A stretch of DNA of 64,000 nucleotides, taken from Sinorhizobium arboris LMG 14919 (GTDB lineage: Bacteria; Pseudomonadota; Alphaproteobacteria; Rhizobiales; Rhizobiaceae). Position numbers and translations under genes: made by a program. Location of the stretch: the NCBI RefSeq assembly GCF_000427465.1, contig NZ_ATYB01000014.1, positions 1,697,570 through 1,761,569 of the forward strand. The letters are read 5' to 3'. The notes beneath the pieces were generated by a model, which worked only from the letters and a program-made list of their open reading frames with translations, was not told the origin of the DNA and ran no database searches. Below, piece by piece: positions 46,631 to 54,904 of this stretch; positions within the stretch are counted from its first letter, which is position 1, and each line of letters opens with the position of its first letter.

Positions 46631-47151
46631 ACAACCCGTTGCACCCACCGAAGATTTTCGGCATCGCCGGCTGGAAGAATTCCGGGAAGACCGGCCTCAT
46701 GGTCCGTCTCGTCAGCGAAATGACGCGGCGCGGCTATGCGGTCTCCACAATCAAGCACGCGCATCACGACTTCGATATCGACAAGGTCGGCGCCGACAGC
46801 TACCGCCACCGCGAGGCCGGCGCCCATGAGGTGGCGATCGTTTCCGCGACGCGTTTCGCGATCATGCATGAACTACGCGGGACGCCGGAACCCACATTTG
46901 AAGAGATCCTGTCGCGCCTCGCTCCCTGCGACCTGGTGCTCATCGAGGGCTACAAGCGCGAACCTGTCCCGAAAATCGAGGCGCGCCGCAAGGAATCGGC
47001 CAACCGCGAGCCGCTTGCACCGAGCGATCCGCATATCCTGGCCATCGCCGCCGATCACCCGGTCGCGAACGCCGGGCTCCCCGTGTTCGATCTGGACGAC
47101 ACGCAGGCGATTGCCGATTTCGTCCAAAAGGTCACCAGGCTACGAGGCTGA
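46627..47151 (+). CDS. mobB: molybdopterin-guanine dinucleotide biosynthesis adaptor protein
   Basis: A 174-residue GTP-binding adaptor that assists MobA. The N-terminal P-loop GWKNSGKTGLMVRL is followed by MTRRGYAVSTIKHAHHDFDIDKVGADSYRHREAGA, the MobB signature, and later LVLIEGYKREPVPKIE. The start ATG 46627 overlaps the mobA stop by 4 bases. It lies last in the EamA-mobA-mobB set; a stem-loop follows at 47204-47229 between it and the convergent OmpA-like gene. Confidence 0.95.
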   Translation: MNNPLHPPKIFGIAGWKNSGKTGLMVRLVSEMTRRGYAVSTIKHAHHDFDIDKVGADSYRHREAGAHEVAIVSATRFAIMHELRGTPEPTFEEILSRLAPCDLVLIEGYKREPVPKIEARRKESANREPLAPSDPHILAIAADHPVANAGLPVFDLDDTQAIADFVQKVTRLRG

Positions 47152-47203
47152 GCGACGGGCGGACAGCACCATGTCGAGTGATTCATAACCCGTGACTCGG
47201 ATA

Positions 47204-47229
47204 ATCGGGGCCGGTTTCCCGACCCCGAT
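47204..47229. terminator. hairpin after mobB
   Basis: A 7-bp stem ATCGGGG/CCCCGAT with a 12-base loop in the 123-base space between convergent mobB and the OmpA-like gene. The right side continues CTCAGTTCTT with only scattered T residues. Probable shared transcription end. Confidence 0.5.
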
Positions 47230-47274
47230 CTCAGTTCTTGGAGCACCTCCAGGGAGGTCTGTAGCGGTCGATGC

Positions 47275-49536
47275 TTACCGTTGCGCCACCGGGCGGACCA
47301 GCGGCGTTACGCGGCGGATCGTGACGCGCCGGTTCTCCTGCTCCGGCCCATCGGTCCGGATCTTGAGGAATCGTTCGCCATAGCCCTGGGTGACGAGATT
47401 TTCAGCCGGGATCCCATAGACCTCGGTCAGGAGCACCGCTACCGATTCGGCACGCTCGTCGGACAGGACGAGATTGGACTGGTCGCTGCCGACGGCATCG
47501 GTGTGACCTTCGATAAAGAAGGTTTCACCCGGATCCTTGTCCAGGATCTTGTTCATCGCTTCCGCGACCTTGCGCATGGTCTTCGCCTGCGACATCGACA
47601 CTTCGGCGCTTCCCGTTGCAAAGGTGATGGTGTCGAGATCGACACGACGAACCTTGTCGCGCAGGCGAGCGGAGTGGCGGACCTCATCGATGGTGTAGAC
47701 CCGCTCGACCCTCTCTACCGGCGGCTCGGACAGGAACTCGTAATAGTCCCGATCCGGATCCTCGGCGACATCGACGATATATTCGTCCACCGGTATCGTC
47801 AGACGCATCGGCGGCAGGTCGTAACCCACGTCGACGATAGTTGGCCGGTCTTCTTCATATTCCGGCGCGTACATCATGACGTATTCGTTGCCGTCACGAT
47901 CGACGCGCGTGCGCGTCAGGATGTCCCCATACTGGTTGTAGATGGTGACGATCCGATAGCCGCCCGGGCGAACGATCGTCTCGCGAACGCGGCCTCGCGA
48001 AAGATTCTCGTAGTAGCTCTCCTCCGAATTCAGGCGCAGACGCGGCCGGTCGTCGCCGCGCACGAAGATGCGATCGCCAACCCCGAGGATGACACGATTG
48101 TCGACCTCTTCGACGACGCGCACTTCCGTCACATTGTTCTCGGTGATGTTATTGATGGTCGTGTTGTTGACCGTATTGTTTATGATGGTGTTGTTGACGA
48201 TGTTCGTCGTCTGCGGCACGGCGAAGGTCGGAGCTTCTTCAACGCGCTCGCCCTCTTCGCTGAGCGCAGCCTCGATCTTCTGGGGAATCTCTTCCCTGAC
48301 TTCGGCCGGAATCGCCGCCTGTGCTGACGCATCGTCGGCCGGCGGTTCTACGCTCTCCTGCTTGGCGCGCAGTTCCTCGCGCTGCTTGCGTCGTGCTTCA
48401 CGCCCCTGGTTGCCACCGGCGATGTCGGCGTCCTTGTCGCTATCAAGGACAGCTGCGCCCCTCTCCACCGGAAGCACGACGGTCTCGTCTGAGGCTGCCG
48501 GATCCTCAGCGATCTTCTGCTTCTCTTCCGTCGTGCGCTCGTCGACGACTTCGGGAGCCGGTTGACCTTCGGGCTGCTCACGCTGCTGCTCTGCTGTTGC
48601 CGGTTGTTCGGCGCCTGGTAGCGGCTGCCGCTCGCCCTCGCCGGTCTGTTCGGCAGGCGCCTCCGTCGCGGGCTGCTCAGCGGTTGCACCGCCTTCAGGT
48701 TCGGCACGCGGCTGTTCGGCGGCCTTCTGTTCGTCCGTTTGGCGCTGCTCTTCGGCCTGCTGCTGACGCTTCCTGCGCGTCGGGGCCTCTTCCTCGGCCT
48801 GCTGCGGGACGCTCTCCTCGGCCGCCGGCTGCTGCTCTTCCGCCTGCTGCTGGCGCTTCCTGCGCGTCGGAGCCTCTTCCTCGGCCTGCTGCGGGGCGCT
48901 CTCCTCGGCTGCCGGCTGCTGCTCTTCGGCCTGCTGCTGACGCTTCTTGCGTCTCGGGGCCTCTTCCTCGGCCTGCTGCGGGGCGCTCTCCTCGGCTGCC
49001 GGCTGCTGCTCTTCGGCCTGCTGCTGGCGCTTCTTGCGTCTCGGGGCCTCTTCCTCGGCCTGCTGCGGGGCGCTCTCCTCAGCCGCCGGCTGCTGCTCTT
49101 CGGCCTGCTGCTGGCGCTTCTTGCGTCTCGGGGCCTCTTCCTCGGCCTGCTGCGGGGCGCGCTCTTCGGCCGCCGGCTGCTGCTCTTCGGCCTGCTGCTG
49201 GCGCTTCTTGCGTCTCGGGGCCTCTTCCTCGGCCTGCTGCGGGGCGCGCTCTTCGGCCGCCGGCTGCTGCTCTTCGGCTTGCTGCTGGCGCTTCTTGCGT
49301 CTAGGTGCCTCTTCTTCGGCCTGCGGCTGTTGCTCCTGCGCCTGTCCCTGGGACTCCTCCTCGGCCTGGCGCCGCTTGCGCTTCAGCAACAGCAGATCCT
49401 CGGGCGACTGTTCCGCACCTTCCTGAGCGACTTCGAACGGTGCGGCCAAGCTGTCAGCGAACGCCGGCTGAATCATCAGGGAAGCCGAAAGTACGGGCAA
49501 GGCCACTGTTGCGAAAAGTCTGGATCGAATCGACAT
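47275..49536 (-). CDS. OmpA-family protein with Gln/Glu/Arg tandem repeats
   Basis: A 753-residue envelope protein. Signal peptide at 1-27 (ATVALPVLSASLMIQPAFA); ATG 49536 follows GAGGAAG. Residues about 65-265 are about seven 29-residue repeats (QAEEEAPRRKKRQQQAEEQQ + PAAEE[RS]APQ), highly charged and probably coiled coil or disordered. A Gln/Pro/Glu linker follows, then an Asn-rich stretch (NNTIINNTVNNTTINN) near 450, and a C-terminal OmpA peptidoglycan-binding domain (about 630-745: ITFATGSAEVS, FFIEGHTDAVGSDQSNLVLSDERA, GYGERF). It probably spans the periplasm and anchors to peptidoglycan. No beta-barrel is evident. Relatives are found in rhizobia; function unproven. Confidence 0.9.
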   Translation of the reverse strand: MSIRSRLFATVALPVLSASLMIQPAFADSLAAPFEVAQEGAEQSPEDLLLLKRKRRQAEEESQGQAQEQQPQAEEEAPRRKKRQQQAEEQQPAAEERAPQQAEEEAPRRKKRQQQAEEQQPAAEERAPQQAEEEAPRRKKRQQQAEEQQPAAEESAPQQAEEEAPRRKKRQQQAEEQQPAAEESAPQQAEEEAPRRKKRQQQAEEQQPAAEESAPQQAEEEAPTRRKRQQQAEEQQPAAEESVPQQAEEEAPTRRKRQQQAEEQRQTDEQKAAEQPRAEPEGGATAEQPATEAPAEQTGEGERQPLPGAEQPATAEQQREQPEGQPAPEVVDERTTEEKQKIAEDPAASDETVVLPVERGAAVLDSDKDADIAGGNQGREARRKQREELRAKQESVEPPADDASAQAAIPAEVREEIPQKIEAALSEEGERVEEAPTFAVPQTTNIVNNTIINNTVNNTTINNITENNVTEVRVVEEVDNRVILGVGDRIFVRGDDRPRLRLNSEESYYENLSRGRVRETIVRPGGYRIVTIYNQYGDILTRTRVDRDGNEYVMMYAPEYEEDRPTIVDVGYDLPPMRLTIPVDEYIVDVAEDPDRDYYEFLSEPPVERVERVYTIDEVRHSARLRDKVRRVDLDTITFATGSAEVSMSQAKTMRKVAEAMNKILDKDPGETFFIEGHTDAVGSDQSNLVLSDERAESVAVLLTEVYGIPAENLVTQGYGERFLKIRTDGPEQENRRVTIRRVTPLVRPVAQR
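48746..49335. repeat. 87-bp tandem repeats inside the OmpA-like gene
   Basis: The phrase GCCTCTTCCTCGGCCTGCTG (last unit slightly changed) begins at 48785, 48872, 48959, 49046, 49133, 49220 and 49307, exactly 87 bases apart each time. That is 29 codons, so copy number can change without breaking the frame. Units are near-identical in the centre and drift at the ends, as expected of recent duplication and unequal exchange. Confidence 0.95.
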
Positions 49537-49939
49537 TGTTTTCTTCCTCTTGTTCGGAGGTCCTGACGCCCGGTGTGCACCCGCGATCCGTCGCGGTGCC
49601 CCCATGGCGCCCTCGTCACAGGGCCATGATCCGCGGTCCGGCCTTTTTTGCCTCGGCCGAAATGCCGTAGCCGCAACGCTGCAGCCGCGGATCGGTTCCG
49701 CGTCAAGGCCTATCGAAGCTGACATTAACCGCTCCTGAACGACCCGTTCATCTTCACGCGCAACCGCCGCGACGATCGAAGGACGTGATTCGCGTCAAGC
49801 GGTGGGCAGCGATGCTTTCCTGTTGATTTTTGCAGGAAAACCGTACGAATATCGCGGCAACCGGCGGCGAAAAGCCCCGGCGCCATTTGGCATCCGCGAC
49901 ACAAGAAGAACCGGATGCCGAGCCAACAGAGAGGACATC

Positions 49940-50722
49940 ATGCGTATTTCCAGACGGCTGGCAGCCACCGCATCGGCTGCCGTTTTCGTGCTTATGACCG
50001 GCGTTGCCATGGCGGAAGGCGAGAAGGTCGTGATCGGCACCGAGGGCGCCTATCCGCCCTTCAACAATCTCGAGTCCGACGGCACGCTGACCGGCTTCGA
50101 CATCGACATCGCCAAGGCGCTTTGCGAAGAGATGAAAGCCGATTGCACCTTCGTGACGCAGGATTGGGACGGCATCATTCCGGCGCTGATCGCCAAGAAA
50201 TTCGATGCTATCGTCGCCTCGATGTCGATTACGGAAGAGCGTAAGCAGAAGGTCGACTTCACCAACAAATACTACAATACGCCACCGGCAATCGTCGTGC
50301 CGAAGGACTCGCCGATCACCGAGGCGACCGCTGCCGCCCTTTCCGGCAAATTGCTGGGCGCGCAGGGCTCGACGACACACTCCAACTATGCGGAAGCGCA
50401 TATGAAGGAGTCGGAGGTGAAGCTCTATCCGACTGCGGATGAATACAAGCTCGACCTCGCAAACGGCCGCATCGACGCGGCGATCGACGACGTCGTCGTG
50501 CTCTCCGAGTGGCTCAAGACCGACGATGGCGCTTGCTGCAAGCTGCTCGGCACGCTGCCGATCGATCCCGTCATCAATGGCGAGGGCGCCGGCATCGCAG
50601 TGCGCAAGGGCGACGACGCCCTACGCGAAAAACTCAACAAGGCAATCGAGGCCATCCGCGCGAACGGCAAGTACAAGCAAATCAACGAAAAATACTTCCC
50701 CTTCGACGTCTACGGCAGCTGA
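49940..50722 (+). CDS. basic-amino-acid-type ABC transporter substrate-binding protein
   Basis: A 260-residue periplasmic binding protein. The signal peptide (MRISRRLAATASAAVFVLMTGVAMA) ends near residue 25. ATG 49940 has GAGGA upstream. The family-3 core is clear: KVVIGTEGAYPPFNNLESDG, LTGFDIDIAKALCEEM, CTFVTQDWDGIIPALIAKKFD and GAQGSTTHSNYAEAHM. Two adjacent Cys (ACCKLL) are a common disulfide. Ligand is probably lysine/arginine/ornithine or octopine-like by similarity to ArgT/HisJ-type proteins. A strong terminator follows before the permease genes, so it is more abundant than the membrane subunits. Confidence 0.93.
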   Translation: MRISRRLAATASAAVFVLMTGVAMAEGEKVVIGTEGAYPPFNNLESDGTLTGFDIDIAKALCEEMKADCTFVTQDWDGIIPALIAKKFDAIVASMSITEERKQKVDFTNKYYNTPPAIVVPKDSPITEATAAALSGKLLGAQGSTTHSNYAEAHMKESEVKLYPTADEYKLDLANGRIDAAIDDVVVLSEWLKTDDGACCKLLGTLPIDPVINGEGAGIAVRKGDDALREKLNKAIEAIRANGKYKQINEKYFPFDVYGS

Positions 50723-50788
50723 TCGCAGGGATTCCTGCGCGTATTCAAGCATTAATGCCGGGAAAATCTCGGTTGATGAGAAAAATGC

Positions 50789-50825
50789 AACGGCGGACGG
50801 GCTTGCCCTTCCGCCGTTTTTGTTT
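50789..50825 (+). terminator. terminator between the binding protein and permease genes
   Basis: A 9-bp stem AACGGCGGA/TCCGCCGTT with a 12-base loop, followed by TTTGTTT. It lies 66 bases after the binding-protein stop. Partial read-through could set the usual excess of binding protein over permeases. Between it and the permease start (50985) I see no further feature. Confidence 0.88.
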
Positions 50826-50984
50826 GACAAGGAACCTCGAAAATAAGCGTTTGCAGCGCCGCGCATCCTATAGATGCGCAGAGACGCGCTGCAGCCCTTA
50901 AGGTTGCTGCATGTCTTCCTTCGATTATTTGCGACTACAGGAAACACGCAGCAGACGCCAAAAACGGTACGGGGAACTATTGGC

Positions 50985-51788
50985 ATGAGCGGACTGTTTG
51001 CCGCACTTTCCTCCGGTCTCGCCTGGATCGGTGCGATAATCGATCCGCTATGCGGTCCTGCAGGGGTTTTTCGCTGGTTCGGCTCTGGAACGCTTCTTGC
51101 GTGCGGCGATGCGGGTTGGGGCGATGAAATCGCCTATGGCTTCCTGGTCACCGCCAGCCTGGCGGTCGCAACGCTTCCGGTGGGGCTGATCATCGGCTTC
51201 TTCGTCGCGCTCGCAAAACGATCCGAGGAAAAATCCCTGCGACTGGCGGGCAACATCTATACGACGATCTTTCGGGGCTTGCCGGAACTCCTCACCCTTT
51301 TCATCGTCTATTACGGCCTGCAGATCCTGGTTCAGCAGTTCCTCGCGACGGTCGGCTATGAGGGTGCGGTCGAGATCAACGCCTTCGTGGCGGGGATGAT
51401 CGCACTCGGAGTGGTCTTTTCGGCCTATTGTTCCGAGGTGCTGCTTTCGGCCTTCAAGGCCATTCCCCAGGGACAGTACGAAGCCGGTGACGCGCTCGGG
51501 CTGCATCGGGGCAAGACGATGCGTCTCATCATCCTGCCGCAGCTCGTCCGCATCGCGCTGCCCGGCCTCGGCAATCTCTGGATGGCGCTGCTGAAAGATA
51601 CCGCCCTCGTGTCGGTCGTCGGCCTTCCCGACATTCTCCGGCAAACCGGAATTGCGGCGCGCGTGACCAAGCATGCCTTCGAGTTCTTCGGCATCGCCTG
51701 CATTCTTTTCCTCGTCCTGGCGATGGTCTCCTCCATCGTATTCTCGGCGCTCGAGCGTTCGACCAAACGCGCGGAGGCGGGCCGATGA
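50985..51788 (+). CDS. amino-acid ABC transporter permease (HisQ-like)
   Basis: A 267-residue inner-membrane subunit with about five helices. The EAA-like loop is ALGLHRGKTMRLIILPQLVRIALPGLGNLW, which contacts the ATPase; TIFRGLPELLTLFIVYYGLQ is the N-terminal family motif. Start ATG 50985 with GGGGA upstream; the frame is open earlier but no motif is there. Its stop overlaps the ATG of the second permease by 4 bases (ATGA), so they are coupled. It forms a pair with the next gene. The operon has no ATPase gene. Confidence 0.92.
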   Translation: MSGLFAALSSGLAWIGAIIDPLCGPAGVFRWFGSGTLLACGDAGWGDEIAYGFLVTASLAVATLPVGLIIGFFVALAKRSEEKSLRLAGNIYTTIFRGLPELLTLFIVYYGLQILVQQFLATVGYEGAVEINAFVAGMIALGVVFSAYCSEVLLSAFKAIPQGQYEAGDALGLHRGKTMRLIILPQLVRIALPGLGNLWMALLKDTALVSVVGLPDILRQTGIAARVTKHAFEFFGIACILFLVLAMVSSIVFSALERSTKRAEAGR

Positions 51789-52615
51789 GCATTGCCGAAA
51801 CCATAATCCCTCCCCAGGCGCCGCCGCCCGCACCGCCGAAGCCTTACACCTTCTCGCGGTTTTTCGGCAGCGTGGCGCTCGGTATCTGGCTGGCCCTTGG
51901 AGTCGGCATCTTCCTGACGGTCGTCAACGGCTGGGACCCGGAAAAATTCACGCGCTACGGACCGAGTTTTCTCTCCGGCCTCGGCGTGACACTGACGCTC
52001 GTCATCTGCTCGATCCTTATGGGCGCGGTTCTTTCGCTGCCCGTGGCGCTCGGCCGCATGTCGAAGAACAGGCTTTGGGGCTGGCTTGCCTATGTCTATG
52101 TCTATTTCTTCCGCGGCACGCCGCTGATCACACAGCTCTTCCTCATCTATTACGGGCTCGGCAGCTTCCGTCCGCAACTCGAAACCGTCGGGCTTTGGTG
52201 GTTCTTCCGCGATGCCTGGAACTGCGCGCTCTTCACCTTCACGCTGAACACTGCCGCCTATCAGGCGGAAATCCTGCGCGGCGCCATCGAGAGCGTGCCG
52301 CGCGGCCAGCGCGAGGGCGCGGCCGCCCTCGGCCTGCCGGAGCGCGTCGCCTTCTTCAAGGTCATTCTGCCCCAGGCGATGATCGTGGCGCTGCGTCCCT
52401 ACGGCAACGAAATCATCCTGATGATCAAAGGCTCGGCGATCGTGGCGATCGTCACGGTCTTCGACCTCATGGGTGAAACGCGACGCGCTTTCTCCCGGAC
52501 CTTCGACTACCAGATGTATATCTGGGCAGCGATCCTGTACCTGCTGATGGTCGAATTGCTGCGCAACATCTGGGGTTGGCTGGAGGCTCGGCTGACGCGC
52601 CATCTGAAGCGCTGA
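51785..52615 (+). CDS. amino-acid ABC transporter permease (HisM-like)
   Basis: A 276-residue partner permease. A Pro-rich cytoplasmic N-terminus (PPQAPPPAPPKPYTF) is followed by about five helices. Family motifs: YFFRGTPLITQLFLIYYGL and the EAA loop AAALGLPERVAFFKVILPQAMIVALRPYGNEII. It overlaps the first permease gene by 4 bases. It completes the membrane pair; together with the binding protein at 49940 it should import a basic or opine-like amino acid. Because no ATPase follows (a terminator comes next), the energising subunit must be encoded elsewhere or shared. Confidence 0.92.
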   Translation: MSIAETIIPPQAPPPAPPKPYTFSRFFGSVALGIWLALGVGIFLTVVNGWDPEKFTRYGPSFLSGLGVTLTLVICSILMGAVLSLPVALGRMSKNRLWGWLAYVYVYFFRGTPLITQLFLIYYGLGSFRPQLETVGLWWFFRDAWNCALFTFTLNTAAYQAEILRGAIESVPRGQREGAAALGLPERVAFFKVILPQAMIVALRPYGNEIILMIKGSAIVAIVTVFDLMGETRRAFSRTFDYQMYIWAAILYLLMVELLRNIWGWLEARLTRHLKR

Positions 52616-52622
52616 TCGCGAT

Positions 52623-52652
52623 GCGGCGCGGCCTGCGACTGCGCCGCGTTTT
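52623..52652 (+). terminator. terminator after the amino-acid permease operon
   Basis: A 7-bp stem GCGGCGC/GCGCCGC with an 11-base loop followed by GTTTT, 8 bases after the second permease stop. Confidence 0.78.
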
Positions 52653-52722
52653 GGCAGCACTCTTTGCTGACCGCTGCCAAACCTTTGTTTTTGCGCGGGA
52701 TTTTTCGCTTCCACGAGGCGCA

Positions 52723-52737
52723 TTAAGGCTTGATTAA
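52723..52737. promoter_or_regulatory. CtrA-type box (TTAA-N7-TTAA) upstream of usg
   Basis: TTAA at 52723-52726 and TTAA at 52734-52737 are separated by exactly 7 bases, the consensus of the cell-cycle regulator CtrA in alphaproteobacteria. It overlaps a 20-bp inverted repeat (GCTTGATT-aagc-AATCAAGC, 52728-52747). It lies 52 bases before the usg start, a plausible promoter position. Binding is inferred from sequence only. Confidence 0.5.
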
Positions 52738-52788
52738 GCAATCAAGCGCTTCATCATAGAGACCACCTTTGTGAAAAGTGAGGTCCGC

Positions 52789-53055
52789 ATGACGAACGAC
52801 ATGGAACTGCAGCTCAAGGGTTACGGCCTAACGACCGCTCAGATACTTTATCGGATGCCCGACCATCCTGCTCTCCTGCAGACTTACATCTGGCAGCACT
52901 ACGACATCGCGCCGGACTTTCCGGAAATGCGCGGCTTTCTGAAGTTCTGGCAGGAGAAGCTGGACGGCCCGCTGCATTCGGTACGTTACGTACACCGCAA
53001 GCTGATCTCGGCCACCGAGTGGCGTGCACTGAAAGGCGAGTTCGTCCTTCATTGA
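52789..53055 (+). CDS. usg: Usg-family protein
   Basis: An 88-residue cytosolic protein starting MTNDMELQLKGYGLTTAQI at 52789 behind GAGG. The strongly conserved Usg pattern is visible along its whole length: LTTAQILYRMPDHPALLQTYIWQ, DIAPDFPEMRGFLKFWQ and GPLHSVRYVHRKLISATEWRAL. Usg is a small protein first noticed near trp genes; its function is unknown. The gene stands alone between the amino-acid transporter operon and a convergent SDR gene. A CtrA-type box and an overlapping inverted repeat upstream suggest cell-cycle control. Confidence 0.9.
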   Translation: MTNDMELQLKGYGLTTAQILYRMPDHPALLQTYIWQHYDIAPDFPEMRGFLKFWQEKLDGPLHSVRYVHRKLISATEWRALKGEFVLH

Positions 53056-53071
53056 TGCCCGCTCAGAGGCG

Positions 53072-53776
53072 TCAGACCGAACGGGTGATCCCGCCGTCGA
53101 TCCGGATGTTTTGGCCGGTGATATAGCCTCCGCGATCGCTTGCGAGCAGTGCGATCAGTTCGGCCACTTCCTCCGACGTTCCGTAACGCCCCATGGGTAT
53201 ACGCTGACGCCGTTCCTCCGTCTCCGGCAGGCTGTCGATAAAGCCGGGCAGAACATTGTTCATGCGGATGTTGTCGGCGGCATACCGGTCGGAGAAGAGC
53301 TTGGTGAAGGCGGCAAGCCCGGAACGGAACACGCCCGATGTCGGAAAGAGAGGGTCGGGCTCAAAAGCGGCATAGGTCGATATATTGACGATACTGCCGG
53401 ATTTCTGCTCCACCATGATCGGCGTCACCAGACGGGTCGGCCGCACGACATTGAGAAAATAGACCTCCATTCCCCTGTGCCATTCCTCGTCGGTGAGTTC
53501 GAGCACCGGAGCCCGTGGGCCATGCCCTGCCGAATTGATCAGCGCGTCGACCCGCCCCCAGGCACCATAGGCCGAATCGACGAGCCGCTTCAGATCGTCG
53601 GTCGATTGGTTCGATCCGGTGACACCGATGCCGCCGAGTTCCCTGGCGAGCGCCTCGCCCTTGCCGGACGAGGAGAGGATGGCCACCCGATAACCCTCCG
53701 CTGCCATCCTCCGTGCCGCGACGGCTCCCATACCGGAACCGCCGGCTGTGACGATTGCCACCTTCTGTTCGCTCAT
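53072..53776 (-). CDS. SDR-family protein lacking the usual catalytic Tyr/Lys
   Basis: A 234-residue Rossmann-fold protein. ATG 53776 (MSEQKVAIVTAGGSGMG) follows GGAG at 6 bases. The nucleotide-binding TAGGSGMG and the NSAGHGPR (NAG-like) motif are intact, as is the C-terminal GGYITGQNIRIDGG. In the catalytic region the Ser of NISTYAAFE is present, but the YxxxK position reads S-G-V-F-R within PTSGVFRSGLAAFTK, so both catalytic residues are replaced. It may bind NAD(P) without classical dehydrogenase activity or use other residues. It converges with usg, 16 bases apart. Confidence 0.87.
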   Translation of the reverse strand: MSEQKVAIVTAGGSGMGAVAARRMAAEGYRVAILSSSGKGEALARELGGIGVTGSNQSTDDLKRLVDSAYGAWGRVDALINSAGHGPRAPVLELTDEEWHRGMEVYFLNVVRPTRLVTPIMVEQKSGSIVNISTYAAFEPDPLFPTSGVFRSGLAAFTKLFSDRYAADNIRMNNVLPGFIDSLPETEERRQRIPMGRYGTSEEVAELIALLASDRGGYITGQNIRIDGGITRSV

Positions 53777-53886
53777 CTTGCGCTCCATTTGGTCTTACCC
53801 CGATACGCGCAGTTGAAGCAGGCCTGCGCGCCGGTATCAAATGAGAATTTCTGCAGGCAGCATCAGCAATGCGCGCCCGCAGCTTG

Positions 53887-54612
53887 TCAGACATGAACCT
53901 CGCCATGAGCCAGTTCGCCGGCGCCCGTCGCCCTATGCAGCGAACCGTAGAGCACGACCGCATAAAACAGCGCGACGCCGATCGCCACTGCAAAGCCCGG
54001 TACCGGACCGAGGGCTGCGTTCTCGGCCACATCGGCCCAGGAGCGGACATGGCCGAAAGGCTCGCCGCTCGCGGCAATCTTCGGCGAGGAAATCTTGACG
54101 GCCCAGGCCAGGAGCAGGATCAGGTACATCCAGCAATAATTGCGCTGCAGCCGCCGGCAGACGGCCTCCCGATAGCTCATCAGAAACGCAGGTTGGCGCA
54201 GGCTCTTGGCGATCGACACCGACCATTTGAAGCTCGGCGAGCCTTCGGGACAAAGAATCTGCGCGAAATAGCCGCGCTCCAATTGGCGCACGCGGGCACG
54301 ATAGACGTCGAAGAACCGATAACGCCGAGCTTCGATCAGCAGGAGCAGGCTGATGAGCAGCATAGCGAAGAGGAGTACGCCGTGATGGGACGACGGCGTC
54401 GAGAGCGAGACCGAAAGCATCGCCGCGACGACGGTGATCGCCCAGTTCGAAGTCCGATCTATGCGGTCCCGCCATCCCGCCATACGCCCGATTTCGCCGC
54501 GATAGTAATGAATGATCGTGTTGATCGTCTCCTGCGGTGTCTGCGGCAAAGGCGGCGCCTGGCGCTCCGGCATCTCCGTTTCCAATGTCAACGGGCTCAA
54601 TTCGGCAGACAT
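53887..54612 (-). CDS. DUF2270 domain membrane protein
   Basis: A 241-residue membrane protein. ATG 54612 is chosen because the AGGAGGA site is correctly spaced for it (an ATG at 54618 is too close). The N-terminal part (ETINTIIHYYRGEIGRMAGWRDRIDRTSNWAI) leads into two helices at about residues 58-95, then an amphipathic RYRFFDVYRARVRQLERGYFA block; two more helices lie near 160-180 and 205-225. This order fits the DUF2270 family, whose role is unknown. The gene has a separate promoter region of about 290 bases shared with the divergent TPR-methyltransferase. Confidence 0.86.
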   Translation of the reverse strand: MSAELSPLTLETEMPERQAPPLPQTPQETINTIIHYYRGEIGRMAGWRDRIDRTSNWAITVVAAMLSVSLSTPSSHHGVLLFAMLLISLLLLIEARRYRFFDVYRARVRQLERGYFAQILCPEGSPSFKWSVSIAKSLRQPAFLMSYREAVCRRLQRNYCWMYLILLLAWAVKISSPKIAASGEPFGHVRSWADVAENAALGPVPGFAVAIGVALFYAVVLYGSLHRATGAGELAHGEVHV

Positions 54613-54904
54613 CGGCATTCCTCCTGATTTTTCATTCTTTTTCGGAATGATGACTCCTTTTCGATCGAGGATAAATGGCGCGCGCCCCGACCTCGACAAA
54701 ATCTTTGCCGCAGGCAAATGTTCCCCCTATTCACCGACTCAGACGACCCCTCGCCTCGGGCCGCAAGGTCTATGATTCCGCCTGCGCCGGATGCCCTCGC
54801 CAGCTCCGGCAAGAAACAGGTTATTATCGAGCTGAATCGGCCAGTTACAGGAACGACCGCGACCGGCGATTGTCAAAGTCCGCCGGGGGTCGTAAGAAGC
54901 GCCC

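Noticed and set aside
48739..49566. 275-codon Leu/Gly-rich repeat frame on the plus strand
   Set aside because: It is the reverse reading of the 87-bp repeats; the minus-strand frame has a signal peptide and an OmpA domain.
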